Assembly: GCA_902784025.1 (NCBI GenBank)
Contig: CACZTF010000136.1
Coordinates: 1-5,526 of the forward strand
Length of the DNA: 5,526 bases
Direction of reading: 5' to 3'
Origin: an uncultured Lachnospiraceae bacterium
Lineage (GTDB): Bacteria; Bacillota; Clostridia; Lachnospirales; Lachnospiraceae
Made by a program: the position numbers and the translations under genes. Below are positions 1 through 5,526 of the stretch, one piece after another. Each line of letters opens with the position of its first letter. Positions within the stretch are counted from its first letter, which is position 1. The notes beneath the pieces were generated by a model. It was given only the letters and a program-made list of their open reading frames with translations. It was not told the origin of the DNA and did no database searches.

Positions 1-33
1 CCGGAGGATGTATATTTTGGTGAAAGCAGACGA

Positions 34-40
34 AAGGAGA
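34..40 (+). promoter_or_regulatory. Ribosome binding site that fixes the carboxylesterase start
   Basis: The sequence AAGGAGA lies 8 bases before the ATG at 49. The carboxylesterase frame stays open to the left edge of the window, so the frame alone does not define the start. This well-placed Shine-Dalgarno sequence does, and there is no other in-frame ATG in bases 1-48. Confidence 0.75.
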
Positions 41-48
41 ATAAAGCA

Positions 49-1662
49 ATGGATGAATTAAAAAATGAGTTTCTGGACATGGAGAAGGCAAAAGAAAGAA
101 TGACTTCCCTCTGTGGTGAGAACAAAGCTATTACCGACGGAAACTATGATAAGTCCCTGGCTGTAAAGTGTATAAACGGAACCTTCGTGGGCAGGGAGAA
201 GGACGGAGTGATCGCTTTCAAGGGCATTCCTTTTGTGGGTAAGCAGCCTGTAGGGGAGCTGCGCTGGAAAGAGCCGGTGGACATTGTCCCCGATGACGGT
301 GTTTACGAGGCCTACTACTTCGGCAAGAGCGCCTGGCAGGTGGAGGACATCTGGCAGATCTCGTCTATGTACCCGAAGGGTGAGGATTGTCTGTATCTGA
401 ACGTATGGAAAGCAAAGGACGGATCAGATCAGAAAAAACCGGTCATAGTATGGATCCACGGCGGCGCTTTTGAGGTTGGGGGAGCTTCTGAACCCCGTGA
501 GGAATGTACGAATTTCGTAAAAGAAAATCCGGATGTGATCGTTGTTTCCATCGATTACAGACTGGGTGTTTACGGGTTCTTCCATCTGTCACATTTACCT
601 GACGGCAAGGATTATCCGGATGCGCAGAATCTGGGACCCATGGATCAGATAATGGCACTCAAGTGGGTTCATGAGAACATAGAGGCTTTCGGCGGTGATC
701 CGGACAATGTGACTATCATGGGTCAGTCTGCCGGGGGCGGAAGCGTGTCCCTGCTCCCGCTTATAAAAGGGTCACACGAGTATTTTCAGAAGGTCATTGC
801 AGAGAGCGGTTCCCCGGTATTTACCAGATCCACAGAGGAAGCAATTGCCTGCACAAATGATGTGATGGAAGCCCTGGGCTGCAAGACCGTTGCCGACCTG
901 CAAAAGGTAGACCCGGAAAAATTCGTGAACACGGCAGGTCCTTTGCTGGGACTTCGTGTATGGGCGGAAAGAGATGGTGATTATCTGCCTCTTGACCCCT
1001 ACGAGGCTTATGCAAATGGCGCTGCTAAAGATATCGTGTTCCTTCAGGGATGCACCAAGGATGAAATGGGGTATTTTATTTACGGCCTGGGATTAGAGCT
1101 TTGGGATATGTTTTCCGATGACCGCAGCGCGAAAAAGCTGGCGCAGCTGACAGAGGAGGAGAAAGAACTGGCGGAGGGCTTCTGCAGGGATGTAAAGGGA
1201 GCTACAAGGGATTATTCTGCCACTAACCGTCTGTTTGACCAGATCGTGTTTATCGCGCCCCTGTTCAGAATGTCTGAGAATCAGACAAAGGCAGGAGGTA
1301 AGTCTTACACATATTATTTCACGCCCGAGTCTTCTTTCACGCTTTTGAAAAGCGGACATGCAGTAGAGCTTTCTACAGTATTCAATCATCCGGAGGAAAC
1401 CTTAGTCACGGGCAGGATCTTTGATGAGACCTTCGGCAGGACCATGCGCAAGATGTGGGTTCAGTTTGCAAAGACGGGCAACCCTTCCCTTTCCGCAGAC
1501 ATTTCTCCTGACGGAAAGGCAAAAGAGTGGCCGCTTTATGATACTGAGAACAGGGAAGTAATGGTGTTCGATGAGTTTGACATTCACCCTGAAAAGGAAT
1601 CTGAAAGAAAGATCCTTGATTGGGACAGAACCTATTTCCTGACTAAGTATTATTGTATCTGA
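49..1662 (+). CDS. Type B carboxylesterase (para-nitrobenzyl esterase / cholinesterase-like family)
   Basis: This 537-residue protein is an alpha/beta hydrolase expected to cleave carboxylic ester bonds of small molecules in the cytoplasm; no signal peptide or membrane segment is seen. The family hallmarks appear in order: GIPFVGKQPVGELRW (residues 59-73), EDCLYLNVW (112-120), the oxyanion-hole HGGA (137-140), IDYRLGVYGF (168-177), NLGPMDQIMALKWV (194-207) and the nucleophile elbow GQSAGG (225-230). The inferred catalytic triad is Ser227, Glu339 (in TKDEMGYF) and His437 (in SGHAVEL). The length fits the family. About 40 residues precede the conserved core, a charged, probably helical extension. 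The elbow has Gln226 where the classic motif is GESAGG. The start at 49 is supported by a Shine-Dalgarno sequence at 34-40. The next gene follows after 71 bases. The family is secure; the substrate is unknown, and sequence alone cannot separate an esterase for plant, drug or microbial esters. Confidence 0.95.
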   Translation: MDELKNEFLDMEKAKERMTSLCGENKAITDGNYDKSLAVKCINGTFVGREKDGVIAFKGIPFVGKQPVGELRWKEPVDIVPDDGVYEAYYFGKSAWQVEDIWQISSMYPKGEDCLYLNVWKAKDGSDQKKPVIVWIHGGAFEVGGASEPREECTNFVKENPDVIVVSIDYRLGVYGFFHLSHLPDGKDYPDAQNLGPMDQIMALKWVHENIEAFGGDPDNVTIMGQSAGGGSVSLLPLIKGSHEYFQKVIAESGSPVFTRSTEEAIACTNDVMEALGCKTVADLQKVDPEKFVNTAGPLLGLRVWAERDGDYLPLDPYEAYANGAAKDIVFLQGCTKDEMGYFIYGLGLELWDMFSDDRSAKKLAQLTEEEKELAEGFCRDVKGATRDYSATNRLFDQIVFIAPLFRMSENQTKAGGKSYTYYFTPESSFTLLKSGHAVELSTVFNHPEETLVTGRIFDETFGRTMRKMWVQFAKTGNPSLSADISPDGKAKEWPLYDTENREVMVFDEFDIHPEKESERKILDWDRTYFLTKYYCI

Positions 1663-1666
1663 CAGG

Positions 1667-1695
1667 TTTAGTCTTTAAAAATGATTATCTATAAT
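1667..1695 (+). promoter_or_regulatory. Weak candidate sigma-A promoter before the DUF3089 gene
   Basis: A perfect -10 hexamer TATAAT (1690-1695) sits 17 bases downstream of TTTAGT (1667-1672), which matches the -35 consensus at only three of six positions. A second TATAAT occurs at 1705-1710 without a recognisable -35. The 71-base gap is strongly AT-rich, so such hexamers can arise by chance. If used, this would give the DUF3089 gene and those after it a start of their own, separate from the carboxylesterase transcript. Confidence 0.3.
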
Positions 1696-1733
1696 ACTAA
1701 CAAATATAATATTTATTACGAGAGGAGAAAAAA

Positions 1734-2684
1734 ATGAGTACGATCGATTATTCTAAAAAAGAAAACTGGTGCAGGTTTCCTGAGATCACAAAGGAGGTTG
1801 ACACTTTCTATATCTATGCAACGGAATATATCATGGGGAGCATGAAGGAGGGTGTTCCTGATTATGCTACGCTTGAAAATGAGGAGATGCTGCAGGGAGC
1901 AGAGGCCGAGTACATGGGACATGCAACTGTATTCGGGGAATCCACCAACGTGTTCATGCCATATTACCGCCAGTGCGGTCTTCGTTATGCGGGGGTAGTA
2001 TGGAAAAGGGACGGTAATATCGATGAGGCATTTTCCGGTATGCCATACGGTGACATAAGCGCAGCCCTTGACTACTACTTCGAGAACTGCAATGAAGGGC
2101 GTCCCTTTATCCTCGCAGGACACAGCCAGGGATCGTTCATAGGAAAATCTCTGCTCTTAAAGTACTTCAAGGATCATCCCGATTATTACGAGCGCATGGT
2201 GGCAGCATACCTTATAGGCTGCTCCATCACAAAAGAAGACCTTGCAGCCAATCCGTATCTGAAGTTCGCTGAAGGTGAGACCGACACGGGTGTCATCATC
2301 AGTTATAACACAGAAGGCCCGAAAAATTCAGAGGTAAATGCTGAGACTGCCGTGTTGTTTCCGAATGCCATCAGCATCAATCCGCTGAACTGGAAAAGGG
2401 ACGAGACATATGCGCCTGCAAGCGAAAACCTGGGTTCACTGGTCTTGAACGAGGAAACCGGTGAGATAGGGTTTGGCGACATAGGAGCTGATGCGCAGAT
2501 AAATATCGCCCGTGGAGTTGTCATAACCAACGCCAAAGCCGATACCATGCCAGAGGATGCTGCCAAGGTTGCCGCTGAGTTCTTCGGACCTGACGGCCGC
2601 CACGGTGAAGATTATATATTCTTCTACAACAACCTCAAGGATAACGCAAATAAGCGTGTTGCGGCTTACCTGGCAAACAGATAA
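1734..2684 (+). CDS. DUF3089-family alpha/beta hydrolase, probable esterase
   Basis: This 316-residue protein matches the pattern of the DUF3089 family, an alpha/beta hydrolase group whose reactions are mostly uncharacterised. Visible marks are an N-terminal strand VDTFYIYATEY (residues 22-32), MPYYRQCGLRYAG (75-87), which resembles the family's PxYRQ segment, and GRPFILAGHSQGS (122-134) with the nucleophile elbow G-H-S-Q-G, making Ser131 the inferred nucleophile. Near the C-terminus RHGEDYIFFYNNLKDNANKR (289-308) resembles the family's H-x-x-D-Y...NL..N segment, so His290 is the likely catalytic histidine. The acidic member of the triad cannot be assigned with confidence. No signal peptide is seen, so it probably acts in the cytoplasm. 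AGGAG at 1723-1727 lies 6 bases before the ATG. It sits between a carboxylesterase and a lipoprotein gene, which suggests a shared task on an ester-bearing compound. A similar start is seen in the partial gene at 5480. Confidence 0.88.
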   Translation: MSTIDYSKKENWCRFPEITKEVDTFYIYATEYIMGSMKEGVPDYATLENEEMLQGAEAEYMGHATVFGESTNVFMPYYRQCGLRYAGVVWKRDGNIDEAFSGMPYGDISAALDYYFENCNEGRPFILAGHSQGSFIGKSLLLKYFKDHPDYYERMVAAYLIGCSITKEDLAANPYLKFAEGETDTGVIISYNTEGPKNSEVNAETAVLFPNAISINPLNWKRDETYAPASENLGSLVLNEETGEIGFGDIGADAQINIARGVVITNAKADTMPEDAAKVAAEFFGPDGRHGEDYIFFYNNLKDNANKRVAAYLANR

Positions 2685-2757
2685 CGCATAAGCGATTATT
2701 GCATTTGATCATAGTTTTTAAGGGTTTTTGGAGAGAACATAAAGAGAGGTTGTTTAA

Positions 2758-3753
2758 ATGATAAAAAAGAGAAATATTATTTGCGGACTGGGTATCATAG
2801 CAACGGCATCTGTACTGATAACTGCCTGCGGCGGGACAGCGGCAGAGCAGAAGGCAGAAAATGAAACGACTACAGCGACTGAAGAAAAGCAGGAAACAAT
2901 GCCGGCGCCCGTAACACAGAAGGGACAGATAGAGAAAACCTCACAGGAAATGCTTCCGGCTCATTCTTATGAGCTTGCGGGAGTTCATGAGGTCGACGGC
3001 CGGCAGGGTATCGCCTGGGAAAACGGGGAGTATTACGTATCAGGCAGCACAACTATCACGCATTACGATAAGGACTGGAAATTGGTTGCAGAGGCCGAAG
3101 AACCCTTTAAGGAATTTGAGGCTGAAGTCAATCACATCGGCGACATAGACGTTTACAACGGGGAGATTTATGCCGGTGTAGAGTACTTCATGGACGGCAA
3201 GGCAAAAAATATCCAGATCGCCGTATATGATGCCGAAACTCTGAAACTGGTAAGGACATGGCCATTTGCAGAAGACAGCGGACAGACTGAGGTTTCCGGT
3301 GTGGCTGTTGATCCTGATCACAATTGCGTATGGATGTGTTCCTGGGACGGTGATGAAAGCGGCAGGTATCTGTACCGCTATGATCTGAAGACAGGAAAGT
3401 ATCTTGGCAAGCACCATATTCAGGCGCCGCCCCAGTGGCTGCAGGGGATCGCATATTACGACGGAAACCTTTACATGACGGCAGACGACGGAACTGCGGA
3501 CCTGGGAGAACCGGACCATGTATACCGTTGCAAAGTAGATCCGGACAAAACAGCATTTACAGTCGTGCTTGAAAGAACCCTTGACGATGTCACTCTGCAG
3601 GGAGAGATTGAAGGTATCTCATTTGATAAAAATAACAACAGGATGCTGATCAGTTACAACAGAGGAGCGCGTATCGTGCTTGGTATGCCTAAAGGTTTTT
3701 ATGAAGGATTCGACAAGGAAATACATGAAATATTCGAATACGATATGAAGTAA
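2758..3753 (+). CDS. Membrane-anchored lipoprotein with beta-propeller-like repeats
   Basis: This 331-residue protein starts with a lipoprotein signal peptide: charged MIKKRN, a hydrophobic stretch (residues 7-22) and the lipobox ITAC, with Cys24 as the lipid-modified residue. A Thr/Glu/Gln/Lys-rich linker (about 25-66) follows, so the folded part should sit outside the membrane. The rest contains about five related segments (near 84-114, 126-170, 179-220, 228-275 and 284-330). They repeat a pattern of G-[IV]-[AS] or equivalent, then an NG/DG turn, an aromatic strand and a strand like YDAETLKLV or YDLKTGKYLG. This is typical of six- or seven-bladed propellers of the YncE/SMP-30/NHL type, though the exact family was not recognised. 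No catalytic residues stand out, so a binding or sensing role is as likely as an enzyme. GAGAGG at 2744-2749 lies 8 bases before the ATG. The amidohydrolase gene begins 42 bases later, so the two are probably co-transcribed. Confidence 0.85.
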   Translation: MIKKRNIICGLGIIATASVLITACGGTAAEQKAENETTTATEEKQETMPAPVTQKGQIEKTSQEMLPAHSYELAGVHEVDGRQGIAWENGEYYVSGSTTITHYDKDWKLVAEAEEPFKEFEAEVNHIGDIDVYNGEIYAGVEYFMDGKAKNIQIAVYDAETLKLVRTWPFAEDSGQTEVSGVAVDPDHNCVWMCSWDGDESGRYLYRYDLKTGKYLGKHHIQAPPQWLQGIAYYDGNLYMTADDGTADLGEPDHVYRCKVDPDKTAFTVVLERTLDDVTLQGEIEGISFDKNNNRMLISYNRGARIVLGMPKGFYEGFDKEIHEIFEYDMK

Positions 3754-3782
3754 AATGCTTACAATTTATATAATCTATATAT

Positions 3783-3788
3783 GGAGGT
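3783..3788 (+). promoter_or_regulatory. Ribosome binding site that places the amidohydrolase start at 3796
   Basis: GGAGGT lies 7 bases before the ATG at 3796, an ideal distance. An earlier in-frame ATG at 3781 immediately abuts this site and has only AT-rich sequence upstream with no Shine-Dalgarno match, so it is unlikely to be the true start. Confidence 0.85.
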
Positions 3789-3795
3789 ATTTACT

Positions 3796-5430
3796 ATGAA
3801 GCAGACTATAATTCTTGGTAATTTCATCACCATGGACGAAAAGAGACCATTTGCAAAGGCGGCATTGGTAAAAGACGGTGTTTTTGTCTATATAGGTGAT
3901 GCAGACGAAGCAAAGAAACTTGCCGGTGCGGATGCACAGGTGCTGGATTACGGTGAAAATTACATTTACCCCGGATTTCTCGAATCACACTGCCACGGTC
4001 ATTTGGCAGGATACCGTTTTATAGGGCAGGCAGACCTTACCCAGTGTCAGCTGACCGATTATGACAAATATCGCGAGATCATAAAAGAATTTATCGAAAA
4101 GAACCCGCAGCGTGAACTTTATCTGGCAGCCGGATGGGTAGAAAACGAAAATTACGTTACAAAAGATTACCTCGACGACATTTGCCCTGATAAGCCCCTG
4201 ATCATGCAGACCGGAGGCGGTCATTCCATGCTGCTCAATACAAAAGCGCTGGAATTGTTCGGGATCGACGCAGAGTATGCAAAGAAAAACGGCTATGACC
4301 AGGTACATGTGGATGAAAATGGAGAACCGGACGGTTATATCTGCGAAGGTCCTGTATTCGAAATAACACCGAAGTTTCCCACTTCGATGGAGGATGCAAA
4401 GAATTATCTCCTTGCATGGCAGGATTTTGCCCTTAAAAGCGGATATACCGGTGTGGCAGATGCCGGCACAGAGATCGTATATCCGGATTCGCCCAAGGCA
4501 TATCACGAGCTTGAGCAGGAAGGGAAACTGAAGCTTCGTACATATGCCTACAGATATATTACCGACAATATTGAAAATCCCAAGGAAGAGATAGCTAAGG
4601 TAGCCGAAGAGCGTGCCAGTTTAAGCGGTGAGTATTTTCACTATGTTGGCGTGAAGTGTTTCCTTGACGGAGTTACTGAAGCTCATACCGCATGGCAGAA
4701 CCAGGATTATCTTGATCAGCCCGGTTACCACGGGGTAGAGCGTTTCAACGACCATGACAAGATGGTGGAGCTCATAACTGAAGCGGACAAAGAAGGCCTT
4801 TCCGTCCATGTTCATTCCGAAGGCGGAGGCGCAACCCACTTTATGCTCGGCTGTATCGAAGATGCAGAGAAGATCACCGGGGATATGGATCAGAGAAATG
4901 TCCTTGCACACCTTCATTTTGTTACGGAAGAGGATATCCGCCGCATGGCAGATACACGTTCAATACCTGCGGTTCCCCCTCTTTGGACAGCTGAGATCCC
5001 GGGCGGCTATGATGTAGAGGTCTCATATGTGGGAAAAGAACTGGCAGAGCAGTCTTATCCCATCAAGTCCTTCTATGATCTTGGCGCAAATGTGGTATTC
5101 CATTCCGACTACCCGGTTTCACCGTTGATGAATGTTAAATACAGCATTTATACGGCAGAAAAACGTTCTTATCCAGAGGATGTTTTAGGCGGGATAGACA
5201 AACCGCACAATGTAAAAGAAGCCATCACCCGTGAGCAGTCACTGCGTGCCATGACTATAAATGTAGCCCGTCAGTGGCGCCAGGAGCATCGTTTGGGCTC
5301 CATCGAGTTCGGAAAGATCGCAAATATGACAGTATTTGACTGCGATTTTCTGCATGATGATATTGAAAAGGTCGCACAGGCAAACATTATTGCGACCATT
5401 GTTGAGGGCGAAGAAGTTTACAAGGCGTGA
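3796..5430 (+). CDS. YtcJ-like metal-dependent amidohydrolase (amidohydrolase family 3)
   Basis: This 544-residue cytoplasmic enzyme belongs to the amidohydrolase superfamily, in the branch that includes YtcJ and N-substituted formamide deformylase, which hydrolyse amide or related C-N bonds using bound metal. The N-terminal part (about 1-58) and C-terminal part (about 485-544, with GSIEFGKIANMTVFD) form the small beta domain around a TIM barrel. Metal-site candidates are His65 and His67 in PGFLESHCHGH, Lys287 in VGVKCFLDGVTEAHTAW (aligned with the family's K-x-x-x-D-G lysine), His340 in LSVHVHSEGG, His372 in VLAHLHFV, and the catalytic Asp438 in FHSDYPV. Three positions differ from the usual family pattern: HAIGDRA is HSEGGGA, the Glu-His of EHA is Ala-His, and GSDWP is HSDYP. 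The start at 3796 is chosen for its Shine-Dalgarno site; starting at 3781 would add five residues. It is probably translated from the lipoprotein transcript. Substrate is unknown; adenine- or pyrimidine-type deaminases are less likely given the YtcJ-like length and C-terminus. Confidence 0.93.
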   Translation: MKQTIILGNFITMDEKRPFAKAALVKDGVFVYIGDADEAKKLAGADAQVLDYGENYIYPGFLESHCHGHLAGYRFIGQADLTQCQLTDYDKYREIIKEFIEKNPQRELYLAAGWVENENYVTKDYLDDICPDKPLIMQTGGGHSMLLNTKALELFGIDAEYAKKNGYDQVHVDENGEPDGYICEGPVFEITPKFPTSMEDAKNYLLAWQDFALKSGYTGVADAGTEIVYPDSPKAYHELEQEGKLKLRTYAYRYITDNIENPKEEIAKVAEERASLSGEYFHYVGVKCFLDGVTEAHTAWQNQDYLDQPGYHGVERFNDHDKMVELITEADKEGLSVHVHSEGGGATHFMLGCIEDAEKITGDMDQRNVLAHLHFVTEEDIRRMADTRSIPAVPPLWTAEIPGGYDVEVSYVGKELAEQSYPIKSFYDLGANVVFHSDYPVSPLMNVKYSIYTAEKRSYPEDVLGGIDKPHNVKEAITREQSLRAMTINVARQWRQEHRLGSIEFGKIANMTVFDCDFLHDDIEKVAQANIIATIVEGEEVYKA

Positions 5431-5479
5431 TCTTTTTACATAACATACAACACATCAATAACGAAAGCGAGGGAAAAAT

Positions 5480-5526
5480 ATGAATAACGATTTATCACCA
5501 AGACCCGACTACTCAAATAAAGATTA
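5480..5526 (+). CDS. Start of a further gene, possibly a second DUF3089-type hydrolase (cut by window edge)
   Basis: Fifteen codons are visible (MNNDLSPRPDYSNKD) before the window ends in the middle of a codon. The start is supported by GAGGG at 5469-5473, 6 bases before the ATG, and by the 49-base gap after the amidohydrolase stop, in keeping with the spacing of the other genes. The segment DYSNKD resembles DYSKKE at residues 5-10 of the DUF3089 protein at 1734. This hints at a paralogue, but the match is only a few residues long. The incomplete last codon, TA-, would be Tyr unless it is a stop. Confidence 0.6.
   Translation, partial: MNNDLSPRPDYSNKD

Noticed and set aside
1..61. Possible 3' end of an upstream gene (one frame stops at 21-23, another runs from 2 through ATG at 8 to TAA at 59-61)
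   Set aside because: Too short to carry any recognisable protein signal. The frames disagree and no choice can be supported from this window.
1641..1673. GACTAA / TTAGTC inverted repeat around the carboxylesterase stop codon, considered as a terminator
   Set aside because: The stem is only 6 base pairs (8 with G-U pairs), the loop is long, it is AT-rich, and it is followed by TTTAAAAATG rather than a run of T.
1716..2123. 135-codon open frame on the - strand
   Set aside because: It lies opposite the well-supported DUF3089 gene, has no ribosome binding site context and resembles no protein family.
3040..3519. 159-codon open frame on the - strand (and an overlapping one at 3188-3556)
   Set aside because: Both are antisense to the lipoprotein gene, whose signal peptide and repeats show the + strand is coding. 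Their translations look like shadow sequence.
3767..3781. TATATA-ATC-TATATA and a TATAAT (3769-3774), considered as a promoter or operator before the amidohydrolase gene
   Set aside because: TATATA is self-complementary and expected by chance in AT-rich sequence. No good -35 is present, and transcription would begin almost on top of the ribosome binding site.
3985..4506. 173-codon open frame on the - strand
   Set aside because: It is antisense to the conserved N-terminal half of the amidohydrolase, including the HCHGH motif, and shows no family features.
4808..5017. 69-codon open frame on the + strand inside the amidohydrolase gene
   Set aside because: It is out of frame with the conserved barrel motifs at the same bases and has no convincing ribosome binding site.
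5431..5479. Short T run (TCTTTTT) after the amidohydrolase stop, considered as a terminator
   Set aside because: No hairpin precedes it, and another gene with a good ribosome binding site follows at once, so read-through is more likely.

Overview
The window looks like a piece of a Firmicutes chromosome, most likely a gut-type clostridium of the Lachnospiraceae kind. This is inferred from strong GGAGG-type ribosome binding sites before every gene, moderate GC with frequent AGA and ATA codons, a short Gram-positive lipoprotein signal, and the general style of the enzymes. Nothing in the sequence fixes the species. No RNA gene, insertion sequence, CRISPR array or convincing intrinsic terminator is visible.

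All genes lie on the + strand, head to tail, with gaps of 42 to 73 bases. In order they are: a type B carboxylesterase (49-1662); a DUF3089-type alpha/beta hydrolase with a GHSQG nucleophile motif (1734-2684); a lipid-anchored protein that looks like a beta-propeller (2758-3753); a YtcJ-like metal-dependent amidohydrolase (3796-5430); and the first 15 codons of another gene running off the right edge (5480-5526). That last gene begins much like the DUF3089 protein and may be a second copy. The close spacing suggests one or two transcripts. The only promoter-like sequence of note is in the AT-rich gap before the DUF3089 gene, and it is weak.

The three complete enzymes all belong to hydrolase families that act on small-molecule ester or amide bonds, and none has a signal peptide. 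The one exported protein is the lipoprotein. A reasonable but unproven reading is a catabolic or detoxifying cluster: substrate enters the cell, the two serine hydrolases remove ester groups, the amidohydrolase cleaves an amide or related C-N bond, and the lipoprotein acts at the outer face of the membrane. No transporter or regulator lies inside the window, so the substrate cannot be deduced. The most useful observations are the probable DUF3089 duplication around the lipoprotein and amidohydrolase genes, the altered active-site motifs of the amidohydrolase, and a start-codon correction for that gene (3796, not 3781).
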